NCBI GenBank assembly: GCA_963682025.1
Contig: OY821519.1
Location: 2,224,501-2,288,500 of the forward strand
From: Cordilura impudica
Lineage: Eukaryota; Arthropoda; Insecta; Diptera; Scathophagidae
Length of the DNA stretch: 64,000 nt
Direction of reading: 5' to 3'
Below the pieces are notes generated by a model. The model was not told the DNA's origin and did no database searches. It saw only the letters and a program-made list of their open reading frames with translations. Positions 34,683-45,799 of this stretch are shown here, piece by piece. Every line of letters begins with the position of its first letter. Within the stretch, counting starts at the first letter, position 1. The position numbers were made by a program, and so were the translations under genes.

Positions 34683-35007
34683 AATAATAAATAGGCAAGG
34701 CGATTCCTTGTGACATATTATACACTTTCAATTACCAAGCGACTTTGACACAAAATATATCATTCGAAAGTTATTTCTTTGCAGAAGTTCACCATATTTA
34801 CAGATATGCACCATCTGGTACATTTTTTTTTTCTTTTTATTAAAATTCAAACACAAATGATGAGCGTGTGTTTTCTAAATTTGTGATGAATTGTGAATTG
34901 GCCAAAATTGATTAGCATACCTTTAGGATCTTATAAAATTATTAATGAATGAAAAATTAAAATTTCCTAGAATTTGCACTCGAAAATCGAGAGCTGGGCT
35001 CTGTTAG
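34683..35007 (+). mobile_element. HelN copy 10, diverged subfamily
   Basis: 'aataggcaaggcgattccttg' to GAGAGCTGGGCTCTGTTAG. It shares 'caccatatttacagatatgc' and 'accatctggtac' with copy 9. The terminal tetramer is TTAG rather than CTAG. Confidence 0.7.
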
Positions 35008-36408
35008 TATATATATATAAATAAATAAAAAAATATTTTCTATGACAATTGAGTTGCCCTAAATGTAACATAAAAAAATACACATCTGTGGTCACAAGCA
35101 TTAACCGCATAAGCCGAAAATCATGCTTTCGAGAAGAATAACTTTTTATATAAATGTAATGGGGTTTCACTATGACTTAGGTCAGTATGTTTTCATTAAT
35201 AAATTTTTAAAAAACAGTGTTGGAGAAATGGGGATTTCACGAAAACATAAAGCGTTAAGTCGACTTAAGCGATAATCGCTTTCATATTACCTAAATAATT
35301 CCTACTTTGCAAAACATATTCGATATAGTGTTTTTAAGTTTAAAAAAAGACACTGTGGGAAATTTATGTTTATTTGCGGTAAAAATTGTTTGGCGAACAA
35401 TGGTGATTTGATAAAATATTTGGAATTGCAAAAAATATATGTGGCAACACTTATGTGATCTTCTTCTTTATAATATTTAGTTTTGTATTTGCATGCATAT
35501 ATATTCTAAATGAGCTTCATTAATATTTGTTTTTTTAAGTTTTTTTTTTAAATTTATTTTTATCATATTTGCTCAAGTCGTATTGGGTAAATACGTATGT
35601 ATGGATTTATGTATGTAGATTGACTGCTGAAACGATACACACAGATAGACAGACAGTTCGTCAAACAAATGGACCGTAAGTAGTTAGAATTTAAATAGTG
35701 AATGGTAGATACATACACACGCACAATTGGTTGAAATCTCTCTATCATTAATTTATTGAATCGCTAATGCACAATCGTTAATGATGTGCTTTCTTCCCCA
35801 GGTGTGAGATATGTATACAGAAATTAGGACTTAAGTATTTCGGATGGAAAGTACTTGTTTATAATTTACATTATTTATTTGTTTGAACGCTTAGTTTTAT
35901 TATTGTTAATTTCGTGTTTGCTATTTCAAACTATTTCCCAAGCATTTTGTCTTGGCTATAATTAATACTTTTTTTTTTTAATTTATTGTTGTCTGTCGTA
36001 AACTGTAGAGTTACTTATGAGTTTTACTTAGAATGAAGGTTATTGACATACGAACAACATACATATGTATGAAGATTTGTGAATCATTTTGCAAAAAGTT
36101 TTTATTATTTTAATCAATTTTATTTTATTACTTTTACAATTAAGTAAGTACATCAAAAGGAAACGCACAGAAGACAGGCGGCACGGCACGGCACATTGAT
36201 GATGGTGGTAGATGCATCATAATCACACATTTTTATATTCATACGAAAAATTGCAACAAACTTGTATGATCGTAAAAAGTTTTTATTTTATAGAATAGTT
36301 CTAAAAGTTGTGTGTTTATGCGTGTCGGGTAATTTATAAAACTTAAATTAGTTTACTCGTATGTATGTATGTATGTATTTATGTATGGATGTTTATAAAT
36401 TTATGTTT
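35008..36408. other. Single-copy-looking intergenic DNA
   Basis: Microsatellite-like CATA/GTAT runs near 35700-35720 and 36360-36390, and a 'ggcggcacggcacggcac' block near 36178. No coding or repeat-family signal recognised. Confidence 0.4.
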
Positions 36409-36750
36409 TAATACCCTATACCACCACTGTGTGGTTAGGGTATAATGGGTTTTAGCTGATGTTTGTAACAACAGGACCCACCTTGAACAGGACCCACCTT
36501 TTATTATACCGATCAATTCAGAATCACTTTAAAAAGAGTGAATTTAACGAAGTTCGACAGTCCGTCCGTCCGCCTATATGCATGTGTGCCTTTGGTTTAT
36601 TGTAAACCTTATAATGAAACTTCAGTTCGAAAATTATAAACATATTTTCTTGATCATAGAATGATCGGCAATGAAATTGGTAATAATTGGTGCATGTTGT
36701 CACCTATGAGATCAACTTAATCTGGCCTAAGATTTATCTCAGTCAAATTT
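36409..36750 (+). mobile_element. INE-A copy 9, 5' part of a copy split by TRB
   Basis: Diverged 5' half, from ATACCCTATACCACCACTG to 'gatttatctcagtcaaattt', directly abutting the TRB end at 36751. A 3' INE-A piece in the same orientation abuts the other TRB end at 40556. The two were probably one copy, although the middle of INE-A is missing. Confidence 0.7.
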
Positions 36751-36872
36751 ATGATGTGTAAATATCTATACGCAATACAATCACAAAAACAGAGTAACAT
36801 GTAACGCGTGAGACAAAATCAATGTGACGTATGATTGTATTGGCGAAAAAATTATGTAATAACCTGTTCGAA

Positions 36873-38084
36873 AATGAAAAATGAAAAACGAAAAATAGAG
36901 AATGAAAAATGAAAAATGAAAACAGGAGAATGAAAAATAAAAAATGATAAATGAAATATGAAAAATTAAATATAAAAAATAAAAGAAAAAAGAAAAAAGT
37001 GAAAAATAAAAAACTAAAAATAAAAATTAAAAATAAAAATAAAAAATAAAAAGGAAAAAAAAAAATTAAAAATAAAAAATTAAAAATAAAAAAATTAAAA
37101 TAAAAAATTAAAAATTAAAATGAAAAATGAACAATGAAAAACGATAAATTAAAAATAAAAAATAAAAAATGGAAAATAAAAATTTAAAAATTAAAAAAAA
37201 ATTTTAAATAAAAAATAAAAAATGAAAAACAAAAAAGAAAAAAAAAACTAAAAATAAAAAATGAAAAATAAGAAATGAAAAATGAACAATGAAAAACGAT
37301 GTATTAAAAATAAAAAATAAAAATTGAAAAATTAAAAACAAAAATATTAAATAAAAAATTAAAAATAAAAAACGAAAAAAGAAAAAAAAATAAAAATCAT
37401 AAATGAAAAATAATAAATAAAAAAGAAAAAAATTAAAAACAAAAAATTAAAAACAAAAATGAAAAATGAAAAAAATTAAAAATTAAAAATAAAAAATTAA
37501 AAATGCAACTGAAAAATAAAAAATTGAAAAGGAAAAATGAAAAAAGAAAATAAAAAATAAAAAATAAAAAATTAAAAATGAAAAAAGAAAAATAAAAAAT
37601 GAAAAATAAAAAATGAAAAATAAAAAATGAAAAATAAAAAATGTAAATGAAATAAAAATATGAAAAATGGAAAATAAAAATGAAAATTAAAAAATGAAAA
37701 ACGAAAACTGAAAAATAAAAAATGAAAAATGAAAAACGAAAACTTAAAAATTAAAAATAAAAAAATTAAAAAAGAAAAAAAGGAAAACGATAAATTAAAA
37801 ATAAGAAATAAAAAATGGAAAATAAAAATTGAAAAGTTAAAAATTAAAAATAAAAAATGAAAAATAAAAAAACGAAAAAAGAAAAATAAAAAATTAAAAA
37901 TAAAAAATGAATAAGAAAAATTAAAAACGAAAAATGAAAAATAAAAAATAAAAAATGGATAAAGTACAATGAAAAACGATATATTAACAGTAAAAATTAA
38001 AAAATGGAAAATAAAAATTGAAAAATTAAAAAATAAAAAATGAAAAATAAAAAACGAAAAAAGAAAAATAAAAAATTAATAATA
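36873..38084 (-). repeat. Heptamer minisatellite (AAAAATG/AAAAATA)n, left part
   Basis: About 1.2 kb of degenerate AAAAATG, AAAAATA and AAAAATT units with no higher-order pattern visible by eye. Confidence 0.9.
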
Positions 38085-38872
38085 AACAAGTAAGAAAATT
38101 ATAGTCGGTCTAGACCGACTATACGATACCCTATACCATGCGTTTAGAGACCCTATCTCTTAGGCCCAACTAACTGGACATAGAAAATAAGCAAAAACCA
38201 AATTTGAGTGGGATTTTTATTAATTTTTTTGGCTGCAGATATGAAAAAGTTCATATCGGATGCTATATCTATATAGGGAGTAGGTCCAAAAATGGACCGA
38301 TCCTGATCATGTTTGGGAAAGTCTCTTGTATTTTGCAAAAATATATACAAACAAAATTTGAGAAGAATCAGTGCAATATTTTTGTTTTTTAATAGATTTA
38401 AGTGAAGATCGGGAAGCAGCTCTATATGGGGTCAAAGGGATCATTTTTGGACTACTCATTAATGGATATAATGAACGCATACAAACCCAATTTGAGTAAG
38501 ATCTATATGACATTTTGGATCTTATGGCAATTTATGTCGATTTCATATGGGTAATTTGTATGGGGGCTAGGTCTGAACATGGACCGATTCTCACCAATTT
38601 CAATAGCGTTCATCCCATGGCCGATAAAAGCCCACGTACCAAATTTCATCAAAATATATTCATATTTGCGACCTGCAGTTTGATTACAAGCTTTACATGG
38701 ACACACAGACGGACGGACGGACGGACGGACGGACGGACATTGTTAAATCAACTCAGTAAGTGATTCTGATTCGATCGGTATAATTAAAGATGGGTCTAGG
38801 TCAAATATTTTTGGTTGTTACAAACAGCAGCACAAAGTCATTATACCCAAACCACATAGTGGTATAGGGTAT
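38085..38872 (-). mobile_element. INE-A copy 7, full length
   Basis: 3' palindrome perfect near 38100-38123. ACGG tract of about seven units at 38709-38738. 5' hairpin at 38840-38872. Very similar to copies 4 and 6, suggesting recent activity of this subfamily (inference). Confidence 0.9.
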
Positions 38873-38875
38873 AAA

Positions 38876-39357
38876 AATTAAAAAGAAAAATTAAAAACGA
38901 AAGACGGAAACTGAAAAATAAAAAATGAAAGACAAAAAAATTAAAAATAGAAAATGAAAAACAAAAAATAAAAAATGAAATAAAGTAATAATGAAAAATA
39001 AAAAATGAAAAATTAAAACTGAAAAATAAAAAATGATAAAGGAAAAATGAAAAAAGAAAAATAAAAAATTAAAAATGAAAAATGAAAAAGAAAAAATGTA
39101 AATGAAATATAAATATGAAAAATGAAAAACTAAATGAAGAAAGAAAAATAAAAATAATTAAAAAAAAAGTAAATGAAAAAAAATATGAAAAAGGAAAAAT
39201 GGAAAATGAAAAATGAAAATTAAAAAATGAAAACTGAAAAATAAAAAATGAAAAACGAAAAATTAAAAATAAAAAGTAAAAAATTAAAAAAATTAAAAAT
39301 AAAAAATTAAAAAGAAAAATAAAAAATGAAAAATAAAAAACGAAAAACTAAAAATTG
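38876..39357 (-). repeat. Heptamer minisatellite, right part
   Basis: Continuation of the array at 36873-38084 beyond the INE-A insertion. Confidence 0.9.
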
Positions 39358-39438
39358 GACGGTTGAAATATTAAATAATAATAAATATTTTCATATTAGC
39401 AGAGCCCTGAAGTTGATTGCTATAAGCGATACTTATGT

Positions 39439-40463
39439 GTGACCCGGTCTATGAAAGGGTGGCTTATGACTCAAAAACAAAATTTAGAGAAATCAGCTGT
39501 TAAGATAAACAATGCATTTCGTCAGTTTTTTTCTTTATCTCGTTGGTATAATTGTTTCTGTTGGTCTTTTCCTTTATGAAGTAGTGAATAATGTCTGTCG
39601 ACGAAGAATTAACGAGGTTTTTCAAAAATATTTTGGTGAAAATGAAGAGAATGATGATGATTCTTTCGATGATGTTGATATCAATTTGCGGACAGCGAGG
39701 ATGTTGAATCATTTCAACTGTCATTAATACCAGTTGATGACAACATGCCCGAAATTATCCAACCAGTTGGTTTATCTCTGCAGCGTCAGTGGTACATTTA
39801 TCAGAATCTCAGAAGCTTGCTTTCAGATCCCATGAATGCGGATATTTTTGCTCCATTGCCATCGAAAAAAATGCCATCAAAAAAATTTGAAGATGCTTTA
39901 CCAGCGAAGAAAGTGGCATCGAAGGAACCCAAGGCTTCATCCTCAAAATCTGTAGCTTCATCGTTGAAACAGAAACCGAAACCTATAGCTTCATCGTCAG
40001 ATCATGATCCAAAAAATAAAAACTGAAGAAACCTGCGAACTCAACTCCAATAAAAAAATCAAGAAAACGTAAGGCCTCATCTCCAGAAGAAGATTAAAAA
40101 AAACGAGGTTTCAAAGGTTTCAACAAGGATGGCGGCGAATAAAACTACTACATATTGCTAAATAAATAATTTTGTGCAAAATAGCTTGTTTTTTTTTTTT
40201 TTTTGATAAAATCATTTTTATAGCGTTCAATCCTTTTTTTTCATTTTCAATTCCATGTATTATCTTGATTCTCGATTTTCAATAAAATTCTGTTTTTCTT
40301 TCATTTGTGCTCTTCTTTCTCTACATTTTTAGTACACTTCTAAGCAAGTTAGGACTTTCTGATTTTCACCATGTGAAAGAGCGTCTCAAAAACTATCCGA
40401 ACCAAAATAAAAGTGAAAAATAATTTTTTGAGTCATAAGCCACCTTTTCATAGACCGGGTCAC
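39439..40463 (+). mobile_element. TIR DNA transposon, 1,025 bp, carrying a protein-like reading frame
   Basis: The left end starts GTGACCCGGTCTATGAAAGG and continues to TTATGACTCAAAAA. The reversed right end starts GTGACCCGGTCTATGAAAAG and matches at 38 of 39 positions. ATGT flanks both sides (39435-39438 and 40464-40467), a likely 4 bp target duplication. It sits in the TRB 'gatacatagatgacgc' block seen intact at 27200 and 32310. The near-identical ends suggest a fairly young insertion. The interior encodes no recognisable transposase. The terminal repeat does not let me name a superfamily. Confidence 0.85.
39512..40102 (+). pseudogene. Unrecognised acidic-to-basic protein relic inside the TIR transposon
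   Basis: Three overlapping frames read as one decayed protein. A start at 39591 gives MSVDEELTRFFKNI. Another frame, open from 39512, gives FGENEENDDDSFDDVDI. The third, from about 39690, gives FADSEDVESFQLSLIPVDDN and MPEIIQPVGLSLQRQWYIYQ, then a Lys/Ser/Pro-rich tail with near-repeats (PSKKMPSKK, ASKEPKASSSK) to the stop at 40026. After one more shift, LKKPANSTPIKKSRKRKASS and PEED end at a stop near 40102. KKSRKRK is a plausible nuclear localisation signal. The hydrophobic run at 39515-39590 lies in a different frame from the acidic part and may be spurious. I do not recognise the family. It could be an accessory transposon protein or a captured host fragment. Codon composition is less AT-rich than the surroundings. 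Confidence 0.45.
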
Positions 40464-40555
40464 ATGTAGATGATGCTTCCTGTTTGATTTAAAGAAAGCG
40501 CCATAAAAAAATCTTTAATTGCACATCACCCCTGTGATCGGAATCACATGATTTT

Positions 40556-40676
40556 GTTTTTCATATCTGCAGGCTACGCATTAACAACAATGACACGCAA
40601 ATTATTCTTATTCTTAAACTCATGGTATAGAGCACCGTATAGTCGGTTTAGATCGACTAAAAATTTCTAACTTATT
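40556..40676 (+). mobile_element. INE-A 3' fragment, probable partner of copy 9
   Basis: 'tttttcatatctgcaggct' through 'catggtatagagcaccgtat' and AGTCGGTTTAGATCGACT to 'tctaacttattttt', the INE-A 3' end. It abuts the right end of the TRB. Confidence 0.7.
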
Positions 40677-43560
40677 TTTTTTTGCAGTAATGTGTGCACT
40701 TATTTGTTGCTGTCATTGCTATTACTGTTGATTTGCTGCTGCTGCTGTTGCTGCTACCCTGGTAGGTAGAGCTATTTGCAATTGCTGCGCTTTTAGTTAA
40801 ACGGCATTGAATGCAACACAAAATGTGAATATTTTTATTCATTCAGTTGTTGTTCTTTTCCTTTATTCTTATTTTAATTTTATTACTTTTTATATATAAA
40901 ATCTGAAAACATTGCATTACATTTCTATAAAATACAAGCAGCATCAGGAACAGCAGCAGCAATTGCAGAAGACTGCAAAGAGCCGGAGAAGATGCACACT
41001 CGTTGCCATTCCTTAAATGCTGTACAAAGAATCGTATAATGACACATGTAGACCCTTTAACTGCCTCCGAAGTATTATCTAAGGAGAAGTGTTGGCAATA
41101 AAAGTGTTGCAGCAGCTGTTGGAAATGCACAAAAACAAAGCGAATAAAAAGCAACAGAGACGACTACGAAATAGCAATGACAGCGACAAAGCACTGAAAT
41201 GGGGAGTAGGAATATTGGTTTTCTTCGTCAAACGCCAACTCTAGGGCTATATATTTATATGTTCGGTCATAAAAAATGCCACTTTTTGTACGTTTATAAT
41301 ATGTTTTGTTTTTGTTTTTTCTTTTAAGGCGATTTTATTTTCGTTATATTTCCTCACAAATTGTAATTTTTATTATATGTAGGTACGTACTCAAATGCAC
41401 GTTTAAATGTTTGGATGTGTGTGTATATTGTTTGAAGCACTCAAGTTTTATGCGTTGGTTCGTCTTGTTTTTATTGTGTTTTGGTTTTCGGTTTAATTTT
41501 TTTTATTATTTTTTTTTTTTTTTGGCAACATTGTTGCAACATTTATTAGAATTATTATTACGATTTAATGGTTAATTCTAATGATATGCCGCCTGCAATA
41601 AAAACACAATCAAATAAAATGCAACAAAATATAATGAATGAATGCAAGCGAGGAGCACTACGATGAAGTGGAGCGGAGTGAAATACATAGAACCCATTAC
41701 AATTAAATATAATGTAATTAAGTTAAACCACCAGCATTTTTATGTTTCAATTTTATAGTCAAATTATGACTTTGTCCATATTCGGTTTGAAAATAAACTT
41801 CCTTACGAACGATACTTTGTATAATATAAAACGAGGGCTGTTTCAACAGTGTAGTTGAATTCAAAAAATCAACCAGTTTCTGAACATAATTTGTAATCAA
41901 ACAAGAGTTTTTCGTGGTATGACTAGAGTTCCTAGCGAAACTACAGACAGCACTATAATGACCCATTTGGCCTAACACTCTTCACTAAATTAATTAATTA
42001 GTAAAATAATGTCTGTTAATTAGTTAGTTGGAAATATTGCGTTTCCGACACTTATGATTCTCTATGGTTTTCGATTCAGAAATTGAAAAAAAAAAATATT
42101 TGTTTTTCTTTCGTATAAAAATATGAAAATACGATTCTGACAAATTGTTAGAAAATGAAAAATAAAATTATTTGTTTTTCTTTCGTAAAAAAATATGAAA
42201 ATATGAAAATATTTTTTTTCTTTTCATTTCTTTTTAATTAGAAAATCATTATCCGACTTGATTTTTCTTTTGCCTTTCTAACACACACTCACACACATAC
42301 TCATAAATATGCATTCGCTAGTGTAAGACATTAACTTGCATATGCTTAATTTAATCCCATCATCAAAACGATAACATTTAATTAAAGTCACTTTTTTTTG
42401 CTGTTGTTGTTTAATGCAAATAATGTTTACAATAAATAATAACGAATAACATATGCTATAAACATACACTTAATACATATAGATGGGTGGCACTTATTTT
42501 TTTGAAAATTTGCCAGGCAAACTATTTGGAAATTGTAGAAAATTTCTAGAAATTTCAAAAGTCAGCTGCTAAAATGCTTAAAGCTTAAAATAGCATGTAG
42601 ACCAACTTTCAGTAGCTGCTCTACGGAAATTGCAATATTTTGTTAAACAATAAAATTGCCACCATAGTACCCATGTCTTCATAATCACTTCACATCGTAT
42701 ATGTTCTTCGTCTACACACCATACTCCAAGGATGGATATGAAGAAAGAAAAAAAAAAACGACGACAACAACAACCAGAACCATAGTGATCAGAGAGAAAT
42801 CAAAATCGAAATCAAAGAAGAAACCAACTCCTATCGCTGCTATTGTATATATTTATTTACTTTTCCACTCTGTGTACGAGTATACTCTCCGAACGGCATT
42901 AAACATCTTCTTTTAGTTTAAGTTTTTTATTCTTTATTTTCATTAAAATAAATTTCTTTAAGTGAAAAAATAATAAATAAAAATTAAAAAAAAAAAATAT
43001 TACTTATGAAGACAAACAAAAACCAAGATATTGAAAGGAATGAGAAGCAGCCAAGGAATATATACATACTTATTATTGGAAAAGAAACAGAATGAATCCA
43101 AAGATGTTTATCTAAAAATAATATTAAGTTGCTTCGCAAGTAAGAAATAAAATAAAAAATAAAACAAACAAAAAAAAAAACATGATGAAATTAAATAAAA
43201 ACAAATGTGCGTCCATCCTGAATAAAAGCCTATAATCCAAAAAGAAAGAAACAAACATATGCAATTCGAATGAAGTATTAAAGCGCTAATTTCAAGCGCT
43301 ATGAGTACTGGATGCCATCAAAAAATAGTTGGAAGCTTCAAAAGTATGCGTTTAACAACTGGGAGTTTATACATTTCCATTTACGTTTCTAAATTTAAAT
43401 TAAAATTTAGTATTTTTTTTTTTTCAAAATATATAAGACGTGAAACCACGTGTCACATATCTTACATTTAATTTTATATCTTCTTCTTGACCTGCCTATC
43501 CGATGTCGGATATTTTTATTCTTATTATGCATATTCTTATTACTATTTCTATATATATAT
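40677..43560. other. Longest single-copy-looking stretch
   Basis: No repeat family recognised. (CTG)n at 40728-40757. A moderately GC-rich island at 40930-41200 includes a CAG-rich run and a 20-codon open frame from 41040 (MTHVDPLTASEVLSKEKCWQ, then stop). A T tract lies near 41505-41523, and a K/T-rich open frame at 42701-42916. None has splice or homology support. Candidate host non-coding or regulatory DNA (inference). Confidence 0.4.
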
Positions 43561-45163
43561 TAGGGCGGGTCAAATTGTATGGGACCGAAAAAATCTCCCT
43601 AGCTTCATCGCGATTCTGGTACTATGGGCCATAACCTGTATATTTGCCCAAGGAACCATACCTCTAAAATCATTTTCGAGCCCGTCCAAATTAAGGTGAA
43701 AATATTTACATGATATTTTCCATTATACTCATTTAAGTTTTAAAATAATCTAACCCATAAGAACAAAGTTTTTAATTAAACTCTTTCTTTCCTTATGCGT
43801 ATGAGTTTTGAATATCTCCGTGACTGTGCGTGACTGTGTGTCTTTGGCCACAACAAGTCTATGGACAAAGTTTCAGATCCATCGGATGAGGGGAAGTGGG
43901 GTTTTGATCTCTCCGTGACTGCACGTGACTATGTCAAAGTTAATCTTTTTTCACAGCAGGTCTATTGACCAAGTTTTATATCGATCGGGTAAGGGAAAAT
44001 GGGTTTTAAATCACTTCGTGACTGTGCGTGACTATGCGTTACTGCGCATGACTAAGTCAAAGTTAATCTTTTTTAACAGCAAGTGTATGGACCAAGCTTC
44101 AGATCGATCGGATGAGGGGAAATGACATTTAGATCACCCCGTGACTGTGCGTGACTATGCGTGACTGTTCTTGACTACCCCAAAATTAATCTATAGTCAC
44201 AACAAGATTATGGACCAAATTTCAGATCGATCGGATAAGGGGAAATGGGTTTTAGATCACTACGTGACTGCGCGTGACCATGCGTGACTGTGCGTGACTA
44301 AGTCAAAGTTTATCTTGTTTTCACAGCAAGTGTATGGACCAAACTTCAGATCGATCGGATGAAGGAAAATGACATTTAGATCACTCCGTGACTGTGCGTG
44401 ACTATGCGTGACTGTGCGTGACTATGTCAAACTTAATATTTTTTCACAGCAAGTCTATCGACCAAGTTTCAGATGGACCGGATAAGGGGAAATGGGTTTT
44501 ACATCACTACGTGACTGCGCGTGACCATGCGTGACTGTGCGTGACTAAGTCAAAGTTAATCTTTTTTCACAGCAAGTGTGTGGACTAAGTTTCAGATCGA
44601 TCGGATGAGGGGAAATGACATTTAGATCACCCCGTGACTGCGCGTGACTATGCGTGACTGTTCGTGACTAGCCCAAAAATAATCTTTAGTCACAATGAGA
44701 CTATGAGCCAAGTTTCAGATTAATTGGATGAGGGGGAATGGGGTCCACCCACGACAGACAGACAGAGAGTATGAGTTAAAAGAAAGAGTTAAAAAATATT
44801 GAAAATGTGTATACCGGGGGTTTTTTGGGTCGGTAAATCCACTTTTCACGTTTATTTTTATTTTTCACAGCCGCCAGGGGGAATTCTCGTGCATTTTTGT
44901 GGATTTCTTTTTCACCTTTTTGGGGAAAATTTACGAAATTATTGCACAAATCGACGAATCTTTGACTTTCCCATATTTAAAATAGCCCAAAATATTCAGC
45001 GCTGTGAAATTATGTGGGGTATATATACGACTTATATCGATTTCATTCAATTTAAGCAAAAAATTAGTTTCTTGTTATTTACTCTTTGAATGAACAAATA
45101 TAAAAAATGAATATTTTGACTTAAATTCAATGAAATCGATATAGGTCGTATGTGGGTACCCAC
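43561..45163 (+). mobile_element. PAL foldback element copy 3, interrupted by a GTG element
   Basis: Left terminus TAGGGCGGGTCAAATTGTAT, then 'cgcgattctggtactatggg', broken at about 43743. It resumes at about 44794 with 'attgaaaatgtgtataccgg' and CAGCCGCCAGGGGG, continues to the centre and stops in the right arm at GTATGTGGGTACCCAC. Most of the right arm is missing. Confidence 0.8.
43744..44793 (+). mobile_element. GTG element copy 3, longest
   Basis: Left AAATAATCTAACCCATAAG and AAACTCTTTCTTTCC. Right 'agagtatgagttaaaagaaagag'. It contains about eight monomers of ~124 bp (starts near 43817, 43910, 44010, 44136, 44259, 44384, 44508, 44631), each with several GTGACTGTGCGTGACTATGC blocks and CAGATCGATCGGATGAGGGG. 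Short open frames come from the repeats. Confidence 0.85.
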
Positions 45164-45225
45164 TAGTTTCGCGAATGCCGAAATGCTACTAAACTGCGCC
45201 AGAGACAGTGATTTGTCAGCCAAAA

Positions 45226-45699
45226 TCTATAATATTAAAAGGTTAGGCGATTTCTTGTGACCGATGATTTGTTAAATAATTTTATCCTGATTTCGACCAA
45301 ACGTGTCTCATTTGAAAGGTGTTTCTTTTTGGCTGTCTACCAGAGTTAAAGATTTTTAAATTTTTTAATTTTTTTGGGAGTAAAATGCATTTACAGTTGC
45401 TACTAACACAAACATAAAATTATACAACGCTATATATATGTTTATTAAATTTTGTAATGTGTTTGTGAGTTTAATTTCTTCATTCACAATAATAATTGTG
45501 TTGAAGTGAAAAATAATTTTGGACATAAACCAAATATTGAACATAAACCAATAACGACAATAATTGATATATACATATATATAAAGTGTTGAATTGTGAA
45601 TTGGCTAAAATTGATTAGCATACCTTAGGGTCCTTATTAAATGAAAAAATAAAATCTCCTAGAATTTGCACTCGAATTTCGGGGGCTGGGATCTGCTAG
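45226..45699 (+). mobile_element. HelN copy 11, long form
   Basis: TCTATAATATTAAAAGGTTAGG to GGGGCTGGGATCTGCTAG, A|T flanks. It has the extra 'aataattgtgttgaagtg' and 'aaccaataacgacaataat' block shared with copy 1 (1347-1816). Confidence 0.85.
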
Positions 45700-45732
45700 T
45701 AATTAATAATATATGTTAAAAAAAAGAAAAAA

Positions 45733-45734
<2 letters not shown>

Positions 45735-45767
<33 letters not shown>
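45735..45767. repeat. (TA)n microsatellite
   Basis: About 16 uninterrupted TA units, followed by a 27 bp PAL end fragment ('ttggggtgggtcaattcta', 45774-45800). Confidence 0.9.
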
Positions 45768-45772
<5 letters not shown>

Positions 45773-45799
45773 TGGGGTGGGTCAATTCTAGAGTAGAAC

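Larger units (their letters stand above)
36751..40555 (-). mobile_element. TRB element with giant heptamer core and two nested elements
   Basis: Left end GATGTGTAAATATCTATACG, shortened before 'caatacaatcacaaaaac'. Right end CCCCTGTGATCGGAATCACA. The core is A-rich heptamer array on this strand (36873-38084 and 38876-39357), split by INE-A copy 7. A TIR transposon (39439-40463) interrupts the 'gatacatagatgacgc' block. Confidence 0.85.

Noticed and set aside
39515..39590. Membrane segment at the start of the TIR-transposon protein
   Set aside because: The hydrophobic stretch is upstream of the better start at 39591 and in a different frame from the region that follows; treated as probably spurious.
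40843..41154. 103-residue minus-strand frame in single-copy DNA
   Set aside because: Leu/Phe-rich translation opposite a CAG-rich region; no domain and no splice or promoter support.
43817..44750. Regularly spaced GTGACTGTGCGTGAC repeats resembling a CRISPR array
   Set aside because: The intervening sequence is itself conserved between units (a ~124 bp tandem satellite), the organism is a eukaryote, and there are no cas genes.
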